A stretch of DNA of 5,402 nt from a bacterium (GTDB lineage Bacteria; Bacteroidota; Bacteroidia; B-17B0; Aurantibacillaceae). Position numbers and translations under genes: made by a program. Below, piece after piece: positions 1 to 5,402 of the stretch (position 1 is its first letter; each line of letters begins with the position of its first letter). The notes under the pieces were generated by a model. That model saw nothing but the letters and a program-made list of their open reading frames with translations. It did not search any database and was not told the DNA's origin. The stretch lies in contig DAHXOV010000105.1 in assembly GCA_027364695.1 (NCBI GenBank), positions 1-5,402 of the forward strand, written 5' to 3'.

Positions 1-130
1 GACTACCTCCCAGCATATAAGTAGATTGTGGACAAAATGTAAAATCATTTCCTGCATTGCATGTCAGTTGTCCCCAAGCATGTATTGAATTCATTAGCAG
101 CCATAGTATAATTAAATTATAATACCTCAT
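1..130 (-). CDS. Secreted protein, N-terminal fragment (runs off left edge)
   Basis: An open frame reads leftward from an ATG at 128-130 and has no stop through the window edge, giving 43 visible codons. The product starts with a short basic/polar stretch (MRYYN), then a hydrophobic core (LIILWLLM, residues 6-13), then SIHAWGQ. This is a typical Sec signal peptide, with likely cleavage near residues 18-20. The mature start reads CNAGNDFTFCPQSTYMLGGS (residues 24-43). From memory, this cysteine-framed AGND...C...LGGS pattern opens many large Bacteroidota surface or secreted proteins that carry PKD-like repeats and a type IX secretion C-terminal domain; neither is visible here. The function of this protein is unknown. 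It lies 90 bp beyond the end of hemB on the same strand, and a promoter-like element in that gap suggests its own transcription. The short length is the main reason for caution. Confidence 0.72.
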   Translation of the reverse strand, partial: MRYYNLIILWLLMNSIHAWGQLTCNAGNDFTFCPQSTYMLGGS

Positions 131-144
131 AATTATTTTCACTA

Positions 145-178
145 CAAAAATAGTGAATAAAAACCTAACTTAGTACAA
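145..178 (-). promoter_or_regulatory. Candidate Bacteroidota-type promoter for the secreted protein
   Basis: On the minus strand, TATTTTTG (145-152) matches the Bacteroidota -7 consensus TAnnTTTG exactly. A TTG trinucleotide at 176-178 lies 23 bp upstream, at the long end of the spacing accepted for the -33 element. Transcription would start roughly at 140, leaving a leader of only about 10 nt before the ATG at 130. In such AT-rich DNA an exact -7 match can occur by chance, so the support comes mainly from its position just before a gene start. Confidence 0.35.
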
Positions 179-220
179 TCAAAACTATCCATCTTCAAAA
201 AGAAAACAATCTTCTTAATT

Positions 221-1198
221 TTACATTCTCACAATATCTAATGCCCATTCTTTAGCAAAATAGCTTAAAATAACATCTGCTCCCGATCTCTTAATACTTA
301 GTAAAATTTCATCTCGTACTCGCTTTTCATCTATCCAATTTTTTTGTCCTGCGGCTTTCACCATCGCATATTCTCCGCTTACATTATACGCTGCAATAGG
401 AATATTACAATTTTTTCTGAACAAACTTATGATGTCTAAATAAGATAACGCGGGCTTTACCATCACTATATCGGCTCCTTCATCAATATCCAGTTGTAAT
501 TCTACTAATGCTTCTCGGCTGTTAGCAGGATTCATTTGGTAGGTCTTTTTATCTCCAAACTTTGGCACACTATTTAATGCATCTCTAAAAGGTCCGTAGA
601 ATCCACTGGCATATTTTGCCGTATATGCAAGAATTAAAACATTTGTATATCCATGTTCATCTAACTTTTTTCTAATGTATCCTATTCTTCCATCCATCAT
701 ATCACTTGGCGCTACAATATCTGTACCTGCTTGTGCCTGTGCTAATGCCATTCTAGCTAATATCTCCAGTGTTACATCATTTAAAATCTCTTCATTCTCC
801 ACTACGCCATCATGACCAAAATTACTATATGGGTCCATTGCTACGTCGCTTACTATCACACATTCAGGAAATTTTTCCTTAATCATTTTAATAGTGGATA
901 AATACAAGCCATTTTCATTCCAACTTTCACTCGCTTCATTGTCTTTTTTATTATCAGAAATATGTGGAAACAATGCAAATGCATTCAAACCTAACTTCAT
1001 ACAATCTTCTATTTCCCATAATAATATCTGCGGTGAATATCTATATATACCATGCATTGATACGATCTCTTCCTTATCTTTTACTTCACTGCTTACAAAC
1101 AAAGGATAAATAAAATCATTTACCGACAAATCATTCTCCTGAACTAATTTTCTCACTATCTCATTTTTTCTGTTTCTTCTCGGACGACGAAGCATCAT
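221..1198 (-). CDS. hemB: Porphobilinogen synthase (delta-aminolevulinic acid dehydratase), Mg-type
   Basis: HemB condenses two 5-aminolevulinate molecules into porphobilinogen in the cytoplasm, the first common step of heme synthesis. With the start used here (325 aa, usual length) the family landmarks are: RRPRR at residues 4-8; APSDMMDGR at 163-171; the two active-site lysines, K195 in AYTAKYAS (codon 614-616) and K248 in VMVKPA (codon 455-457), the latter being the Schiff-base lysine; YQMNPANSRE at 220-229; and YNVSGEYAM at 271-279. The metal loop reads DVAMDPYSNFGHDG, with Ala120, Asp122 and Asp130 where zinc-type enzymes have three cysteines, so this is the aspartate/magnesium type known from plants and Pseudomonas. 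An in-frame ATG at 1234 would add 12 residues. I prefer the tandem ATGs at 1198/1195, because HemB proteins usually begin only a few residues before RPRR and a promoter-like element lies inside the extension. Function is near certain; the exact start is not. Confidence 0.96.
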   Translation of the reverse strand: MMLRRPRRNRKNEIVRKLVQENDLSVNDFIYPLFVSSEVKDKEEIVSMHGIYRYSPQILLWEIEDCMKLGLNAFALFPHISDNKKDNEASESWNENGLYLSTIKMIKEKFPECVIVSDVAMDPYSNFGHDGVVENEEILNDVTLEILARMALAQAQAGTDIVAPSDMMDGRIGYIRKKLDEHGYTNVLILAYTAKYASGFYGPFRDALNSVPKFGDKKTYQMNPANSREALVELQLDIDEGADIVMVKPALSYLDIISLFRKNCNIPIAAYNVSGEYAMVKAAGQKNWIDEKRVRDEILLSIKRSGADVILSYFAKEWALDIVRM

Positions 1199-1209
1199 AA
1201 TTTTTTGAA

Positions 1210-1217
1210 CAAAAGTA
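1210..1217 (-). promoter_or_regulatory. Candidate -7 promoter element for hemB
   Basis: TACTTTTG on the minus strand is an exact match to the Bacteroidota -7 consensus TAnnTTTG. It ends 11 nt before the ATG at 1198 and 14 nt before the ATG at 1195. The latter is the same spacing as between the -7 element and the ATG of the secreted-protein gene at the left edge. No TTG lies at the expected -33 distance, only T-rich sequence, so the call is weak. If it is real, translation cannot begin at the upstream ATG at 1234. Confidence 0.25.
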
Positions 1218-1326
1218 AATAATGAATTGCTCATAAAAAACTTGTTCTACACATACTAATAAAGTGCCCATAATACTTCTTTTGTACATAATTCATATAT
1301 TTTCATTTAATTTAGCCCAAAAAATA

Positions 1327-2517
1327 ATGCTATCCAAAAGAGCACAAAGCATAGAAGAACCTCTAACTATTGGAATGTCTCGCCGTAGCAGAGAATTTAC
1401 CCAACAAGGTATAGAGATAATAAATCTCAGTTTAGGCGAGCCGGATTTTAATACGCCTGAACCCATTAAAGAAGCGGCTATCAAAGCGATACAAGATAAC
1501 TTTTCTCATTACACAGCTGTTTCCGGTTACCTAGAATTAAGGCAAGCCATTTGTGATAAATTTAAAAGAGATAATAATTTACACTATACGGCTGAACAAA
1601 TTGTCGTTTCTACAGGCGCTAAGCAAAGCATAGCCAATGCTTATTTGTGTCTTCTCGATCCAGAGGACGAGGTCATCATTCCCGTGCCTTATTGGGTAAC
1701 TTATGTAGAATTTCTCAAAATTATTAATGCAAAACCTGTTATCATTCAAACTTCTATAGACACTAATTTCAAATTAACTGCAAGAGAGCTAGAAAAGCAT
1801 ATTACGCCAAAAACAAAACTCATTATATTTAGTTCTCCTTCCAACCCTACGGGAAGCATTTATTCGTACGAAGAATTATCTGAATGGGTGAAAGTTTTAG
1901 AGAAATATCCCAATATTTTTATTATCAGCGATGAAATATATGAACACGTCAATTATGTGAGTAAACATCATAGTATTGCTCAATTTGAGAACATCAACGA
2001 AAGGGTTATTCTTATTCATGGCGTGTCCAAAGGGTATGCGATGACAGGATGGAGAGGCGGAATTTTGGCAGGACCTAAATGGCTTGCCCAAGCCTGCGAT
2101 AAAATACAAGGACAATTTACTTCTGCTACTTCTAGCATCACTCAAAAAGCCATGTATAAAGCCATGCAAATAGATATTGATATTTATGTCAAACCAATGG
2201 TAGATGCTTTCAAAAAAAGACGAGACATGGTTTATGACAAACTCAAAGATATCAAAGGATTTAAAACTAATTTACCAGAAGGTGCTTTTTATTTTTTCAT
2301 TGAAGTATCAGAATTGTTTGGCAGGCAATATCAAAGAAAAACTATTCGCAATGGGACAGATTTATCTTTTTACTTACTAGAAGAAGCAAAGGTCTCTGTG
2401 GTTCCAGGCGCTGCATTCGGGAATGATAATTATATTAGAATATCTTACGCTACATCAGATATGTTACTGGAAAAAGCAATGTTACAAATTAAAACAGCCA
2501 TTGATAAACTTCAGTAA
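1327..2517 (+). CDS. aspC: Aspartate aminotransferase, PLP-dependent class I-gamma
   Basis: This cytoplasmic enzyme transfers the amino group between aspartate and 2-oxoglutarate, linking amino-acid metabolism to the TCA cycle. The 396-aa product is of family length and carries the fold-type I landmarks: LSLGEPDF (34-41); GAKQ with K99, the lysine that marks I-gamma enzymes like the Thermus one and contacts the substrate side-chain carboxylate; PYW (W123) stacking on the cofactor; SPSNPTG (N173); SDEIYEH (D202, Y205); the PLP Schiff-base lysine K235 in SKGYAMTGWRGG (codon 2029-2031); and RISYATS with R371 binding the alpha-carboxylate. An in-frame GTG at 1264 would add 21 residues ending NLAQKI. 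I chose the ATG at 1327 because homologues typically begin with a MLSKR-like sequence. A related aminotransferase with broader or prephenate specificity cannot be excluded. It is the first gene of a probable three-gene unit, diverging from hemB. Confidence 0.93.
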   Translation: MLSKRAQSIEEPLTIGMSRRSREFTQQGIEIINLSLGEPDFNTPEPIKEAAIKAIQDNFSHYTAVSGYLELRQAICDKFKRDNNLHYTAEQIVVSTGAKQSIANAYLCLLDPEDEVIIPVPYWVTYVEFLKIINAKPVIIQTSIDTNFKLTARELEKHITPKTKLIIFSSPSNPTGSIYSYEELSEWVKVLEKYPNIFIISDEIYEHVNYVSKHHSIAQFENINERVILIHGVSKGYAMTGWRGGILAGPKWLAQACDKIQGQFTSATSSITQKAMYKAMQIDIDIYVKPMVDAFKKRRDMVYDKLKDIKGFKTNLPEGAFYFFIEVSELFGRQYQRKTIRNGTDLSFYLLEEAKVSVVPGAAFGNDNYIRISYATSDMLLEKAMLQIKTAIDKLQ

Positions 2518-2534
2518 ACTACAAATTATTTCAA

Positions 2535-3551
2535 ATGAAGAGATTTATCATTAAACAAGAACATCTTCGTGAACTGTTCAAATCTTTCAACAATCTCAAT
2601 GTGCTCATCATTGGGGATGTTATGATTGATAACTATGTTGTAGGAAGCGTCCACCGCCTGTCTCCAGAAGCCCCTGTACCTGTGGTGAGTGTAGATAAAA
2701 AAGAAATGAGATTAGGTGGTGCTGCAAATGTAGCTCTGAATATACAGGCATTAGGTGCCAATCCTATATTGTGTTCTGTTATTGGTGCAGATGTAGAGGG
2801 TACTGCGTTTTTAGAACTACTCAAAAAAGAAAAACTAAGCCCCAAAGGAATACTAAAATCCAGAAACAGACCTACTACCATAAAAACCAGAATTATTGGA
2901 AATAATCACCAACTCATACGTATAGATGAAGAAAGCGAAGGGGATATTTTACCCAATGAAACTCAAAACTTACTTACACTTATCAGTTATATCATTCATC
3001 ACGACAAAATTGATGTCATCATCTTTGAAGATTACAACAAAGGACTCATTGCACCCAAACTCATTCAGAAAGTGGTAGAACTTGCCAGACAAAAAAGCAT
3101 TCCTGTATGCGTTGATCCAAAAAAGAAAAACTTTTACGCCTATAAATCTGTTACACTTTTTAAGCCCAACCTCAAAGAATTGAAAGATGGATTAAAACTG
3201 GATGCTGATGATATGTCTATTAACGAACTACAAAAAGTCGTCAGTAGTTACAGAGTAAAACAAAAAATAAATACCATTTTAGTTACGCTCGCAGACAAGG
3301 GAGTGATTATCAATACCAGAACTTCTAAAATATATATTCCTGCTCATTTCAGAAAAATAGCAGATGTGAGTGGAGCGGGCGATACTGTCATTAGTGTGGC
3401 TGCTTTATGCGAAGCTATGTGCTGCGAGCCATTTCTCACCGCTGCATTATCTAATTTAGCAGGTGGATTGGTATGTGAGGAGGTGGGGGTTGTACCTATC
3501 AATAAAAATAACCTGTTGGAAGAAGCGCTTCAACTTGATTTTGTAAAGTAA
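2535..3551 (+). CDS. hldA: D-glycero-beta-D-manno-heptose-7-phosphate kinase (RfaE domain I), stand-alone
   Basis: This PfkB/ribokinase-family enzyme phosphorylates D-glycero-D-manno-heptose 7-phosphate at C1 in the cytoplasm, on the route to ADP-heptose for the LPS inner core. The 338-aa product shows the HldE N-terminal pattern: GDVMIDNY (27-34); the heptose-kinase hallmark SPEAPVPV (43-50), which separates it from other sugar kinases; LGGAANVA (60-67); EDYNKG (165-170); DPKKKNF (194-200); KPNLKE (210-215); and DVSGAGDTVIS (277-287), where D283 (codon 3381-3383) is the catalytic base and the GAG forms the anion hole. NLAGGLVCEEVG near the end closes the fold. The protein stops there. The adenylyltransferase domain that makes E. 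coli HldE about 475 aa is absent, so another gene outside the window should supply that step (hldC/rfaE2). It begins 17 bp after the aminotransferase stop, with no clear Shine-Dalgarno sequence. Confidence 0.93.
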   Translation: MKRFIIKQEHLRELFKSFNNLNVLIIGDVMIDNYVVGSVHRLSPEAPVPVVSVDKKEMRLGGAANVALNIQALGANPILCSVIGADVEGTAFLELLKKEKLSPKGILKSRNRPTTIKTRIIGNNHQLIRIDEESEGDILPNETQNLLTLISYIIHHDKIDVIIFEDYNKGLIAPKLIQKVVELARQKSIPVCVDPKKKNFYAYKSVTLFKPNLKELKDGLKLDADDMSINELQKVVSSYRVKQKINTILVTLADKGVIINTRTSKIYIPAHFRKIADVSGAGDTVISVAALCEAMCCEPFLTAALSNLAGGLVCEEVGVVPINKNNLLEEALQLDFVK

Positions 3552-3564
3552 TACACCTGATTTC

Positions 3565-4278
3565 ATGACTGCGTATTCAACAAACATAGCAAAAAAGGAA
3601 CAGATCAAAGAAATGTTCAATAAAATTTCTCGTAAATATGATATTACTAACAGTATTTTATCATTAGGCATACATCATTACTGGAGAAAAAAATGTGTGG
3701 AGGTATTAAAACCCTACCACCCAAAAAATATATTAGATTTAGCCACTGGCACCGCAGACCTTGCCATTGCATTATCTAAATTAACTCCCAAAAAAATCAT
3801 TGCTGCCGACTATGCAGAAAAAATGCTTGAGTTGGCGAACCAAAAAATCAATAGAAACAAATTAAATTATCTTATAGAAGTAAAAAAAGAAGATGGAGAA
3901 AACCTATCTTTTGAAAATAGTGTTTTTGATGCAGTTACCATCTCTTTTGGAATTAGAAACTTTGAAAACTATGCAAAGGGAATAAGTGAAATGTATCGGG
4001 TACTCAAGCCAAATGGTATATTGCTGATTTTAGAATTTACTTATCCAAAAAACATAATGAATAAAAAAATATATCAATTATATTTCCAATTCATATTGCC
4101 TATTGTCGCTTGCATCAGTACAGGTAATAAAAGAGCATACGATTATTTACCCAGCAGTGTTTCTACTTTTCCTCAATATGAGAATTTTTGTAATCTCATT
4201 CAGGCACAAGGATTTTCTTACTGTCAATATATCCCACTCACTGGTGGTATTGCTACTATGTACATAGCAAGAAAATAA
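3565..4278 (+). CDS. menG: Demethylmenaquinone methyltransferase (UbiE/MenG family)
   Basis: This class I SAM-dependent methyltransferase performs the last step of menaquinone synthesis, C-methylating demethylmenaquinone at the cytoplasmic face of the membrane. The 237-aa length fits the family. YDITNSILSLGIHHYW (25-40) matches the first UbiE signature. SAM motif I is ILDLATGTADLAI (56-68). D82 in AADYAEKML is the likely ribose-binding acid. EDGENL (109-114) and DAVTISFGIRNFEN (122-135) are the family's post-II region. RVLKPNGILLILEF (145-158) matches the second signature, and the C-terminus GGIATMYIARK is typical. Motif I has Ala64 where most relatives have glycine (GTGD), a mild change. MenG rather than ubiquinone UbiE is inferred because Bacteroidota use menaquinone. 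It lies 13 bp after the heptose kinase and probably shares its transcript. No terminator is evident on this strand after its stop. Confidence 0.94.
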   Translation: MTAYSTNIAKKEQIKEMFNKISRKYDITNSILSLGIHHYWRKKCVEVLKPYHPKNILDLATGTADLAIALSKLTPKKIIAADYAEKMLELANQKINRNKLNYLIEVKKEDGENLSFENSVFDAVTISFGIRNFENYAKGISEMYRVLKPNGILLILEFTYPKNIMNKKIYQLYFQFILPIVACISTGNKRAYDYLPSSVSTFPQYENFCNLIQAQGFSYCQYIPLTGGIATMYIARK

Positions 4279-4292
4279 TAGATATTTCTATC

Positions 4293-4335
4293 AAAAAAAT
4301 CACACTTATTTTAATTATTTTATTGAAAGGTGTGA
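4293..4335 (-). terminator. Candidate Rho-independent terminator for the S46 peptidase gene
   Basis: The arms at 4300-4307 (TCACACTT) and 4328-4335 (AGGTGTGA) are complementary, with six perfect inner-to-outer pairs (TCACAC/GTGTGA) plus a flanking mismatch and one more pair on the minus strand. The 20-nt loop is A/T-rich. Reading on the minus strand the hairpin is followed directly by seven T residues (4293-4299 as A on plus), which is the intrinsic terminator layout, about 24 bp after the peptidase stop. The long loop and short stem weaken it. The plus strand has no U-tract after the hairpin, so it is unlikely to serve menG. The rest of the 80-bp convergent gap (4279-4358) shows nothing else I can support. 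Confidence 0.4.
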
Positions 4336-4358
4336 AGCAAATAATAGCTATAGTAAGT

Positions 4359-5402
4359 TCACTTTACAATATTCATTTCCTCAATCAACCACCCGCACTT
4401 CGCATATTTATCCAATAAAAACAATGTATAGCGGACATCTAGTATAATATTTCTACATATATATGGGTTATATATTATATCGCTCATCGTCCCCTCCCAA
4501 CATCTGTCAAAATTTGTGCCAATGAGTTCTCCGTTAGCATTAAATACAGGACTTCCACTGTTTCCTCCTGTTGTATGATTAGATGCAATAAATGCAATAT
4601 GTAACTCTCCATCTTTATCAGCATAGCCTCCAAAATCTTTTTTCAAAAATAATAATCGTAAACTATCATCTACATAATAATCCGGATGGTCTTTTCTTTC
4701 CTTTTCTAATATCCCCATACTTGTCGTGAAATATCCATATTCAGCACCATCTCTCGGATTATATCTCTTTACTTTTCCAAAAGCTACACGTAATGTAGAA
4801 TTAGCATCAGGATAAAATTTCTTCTCTTTTTGATAATCCATCATTAGTTTCAAAAATATTTTTTGATTTTCATTGATTTGAGTATCTGATTCTTTCAAAT
4901 TAGCTAGTACTTGTACATAAAACTGCGTATAGATGCTTTGTACCAATCTAAAAAATACATCGTTCTCATAATCTTGTATTTTCGTATCATCATTGCTGTT
5001 CAGCAGTTCTGATAATTTATCATTATTTAAAAATAAAGAATGCGAATAAAGATAATCAGCCATCTTCTGTACATCATTGCTCATCTGATTGTACAATGAA
5101 TCTAAAAAGGGCACTCTATCATTTTTTGGGACATGTTGAAAATAATAAGAAATCATTGCTACAAAAATTTCTTTGTCTGTGGGTAAATAAAATTGATACG
5201 GAATACTTATAGCCAGTTGCACTTTTAATTTGTCTGTCTGATTAGAAAGTCCCATCTTCATTCTATTGTATTCATTAAAAAAATCTACATATTGACTAAT
5301 GTATTTAATAGCATCCACTGCCATAAAACACTCCGAATAATAATCTGCTAACATCTGATAATATTTATATTTTGGATACAAAACTCCAAAATTATTCATT
5401 AC
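4359..5402 (-). CDS. dpp11: S46-family dipeptidyl peptidase, DPP11-like, C-terminal half (runs off right edge)
   Basis: S46 enzymes are periplasmic or outer-membrane-associated serine exopeptidases that release dipeptides from peptide N-termini; DPP11 cuts after Asp/Glu. The visible 347 codons include GGNSGSPV, with the catalytic serine at 4557-4559, then GELIGTNFDRCWEGTMSDI. The arginine at 4503-4505 lies 18 residues after that serine. This is the spacing I recall between Ser655 and Arg673 of Porphyromonas DPP11, where Arg gives acidic specificity and DPP7-type enzymes have Gly. Sixty-five residues follow the serine, also as in the roughly 720-aa DPP11, so the C-terminus is complete. The N-terminal half, with signal peptide and catalytic His and Asp, lies beyond the window. 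The frame is open through the edge (a GTA valine codon precedes the Met at 5397-5399), so that Met is internal. The gene stops at TGA 4359-4361 and converges on menG. Family assignment is firm; the acidic specificity is inferred. Confidence 0.92.
   Translation of the reverse strand, partial: VMNNFGVLYPKYKYYQMLADYYSECFMAVDAIKYISQYVDFFNEYNRMKMGLSNQTDKLKVQLAISIPYQFYLPTDKEIFVAMISYYFQHVPKNDRVPFLDSLYNQMSNDVQKMADYLYSHSLFLNNDKLSELLNSNDDTKIQDYENDVFFRLVQSIYTQFYVQVLANLKESDTQINENQKIFLKLMMDYQKEKKFYPDANSTLRVAFGKVKRYNPRDGAEYGYFTTSMGILEKERKDHPDYYVDDSLRLLFLKKDFGGYADKDGELHIAFIASNHTTGGNSGSPVFNANGELIGTNFDRCWEGTMSDIIYNPYICRNIILDVRYTLFLLDKYAKCGWLIEEMNIVK

Noticed and set aside
191..214. ATCTTC repeated at 191-196 and 209-214 near the 3' end of hemB
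   Set aside because: A six-base repeat in AT-rich intergenic DNA is expected by chance, and it forms no convincing stem for a terminator.
894..1109. Plus-strand 71-codon frame opposite hemB, and similar frames opposite the aminotransferase and kinase genes
   Set aside because: They lie wholly or mostly within strongly conserved genes in other frames, have no recognisable motifs, and read as antisense shadows.
1277..1284. TTCTTTTG on the plus strand as a -7 promoter element for the aminotransferase
   Set aside because: It misses the conserved A of TAnnTTTG, and no TTG lies at the 17-23 bp upstream spacing, so it is not supportable.
3742..3759. Ala64 for Gly in SAM motif I of MenG as a sign of inactivation
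   Set aside because: All other family motifs are intact and the small residue is a mild substitution, so there is no good case for loss of function.
4278..4291. Small hairpin ATAGA-TATT-TCTAT directly after menG as a plus-strand terminator
   Set aside because: The stem is five mostly A/T pairs and is followed by C then A residues rather than a U-tract.
4344..4351. Palindrome ATAGCTAT in the convergent gap as an operator
   Set aside because: Eight bases is too short, and it lies downstream of both genes, where an operator is unlikely.

Overview
This AT-rich window (roughly one third G+C by eye) reads as ordinary chromosome of a member of the Bacteroidota. Four things suggest this. There is an S46-family dipeptidyl peptidase of the DPP11 type, a family concentrated in Bacteroidota. 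There is a secreted protein with a CNAGND-type N-terminus common in their surface proteins. No gene start has a clear Shine-Dalgarno sequence; the stretches before the start codons are A/T-rich instead. Two exact TAnnTTTG promoter-like elements are present. The genetic code is standard: TGA ends the peptidase gene and TAA the others.

Layout from left to right. Positions 1-130 (minus strand) hold the first 43 codons of a secreted protein that runs off the left edge. Positions 221-1198 (minus) hold hemB, porphobilinogen synthase of heme biosynthesis, with an aspartate-type (magnesium-type) metal site. An A/T-rich divergent region of about 130 bp separates hemB from a rightward cluster of three genes: a class I-gamma aspartate aminotransferase (1327-2517), a stand-alone D-glycero-beta-D-manno-heptose-7-phosphate kinase for LPS-core heptose (2535-3551), and menG/ubiE, the last methyltransferase of menaquinone synthesis (3565-4278). 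Gaps of 17 and 13 bp make one transcript likely. An 80-bp convergent gap contains a hairpin followed by a U-tract on the minus strand, a plausible terminator for the last gene. That gene (4359-5402, minus) is the C-terminal half of a DPP11-like S46 peptidase and runs off the right edge.

The genes are mostly housekeeping: tetrapyrrole, amino-acid, envelope-sugar and quinone metabolism, plus periplasmic peptide degradation. HemB and MenG both feed respiratory electron transport, but they lie on opposite strands and nothing shows co-regulation. I found no mobile element, CRISPR array, RNA gene or long repeat, and no stretch over 300 bases without a gene. I see no sign of an undescribed system. 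The points worth a second look are the HemB metal site, the acidic-specificity arginine of the peptidase, the kinase-only heptose enzyme, the start-codon corrections and the two promoter-like elements.
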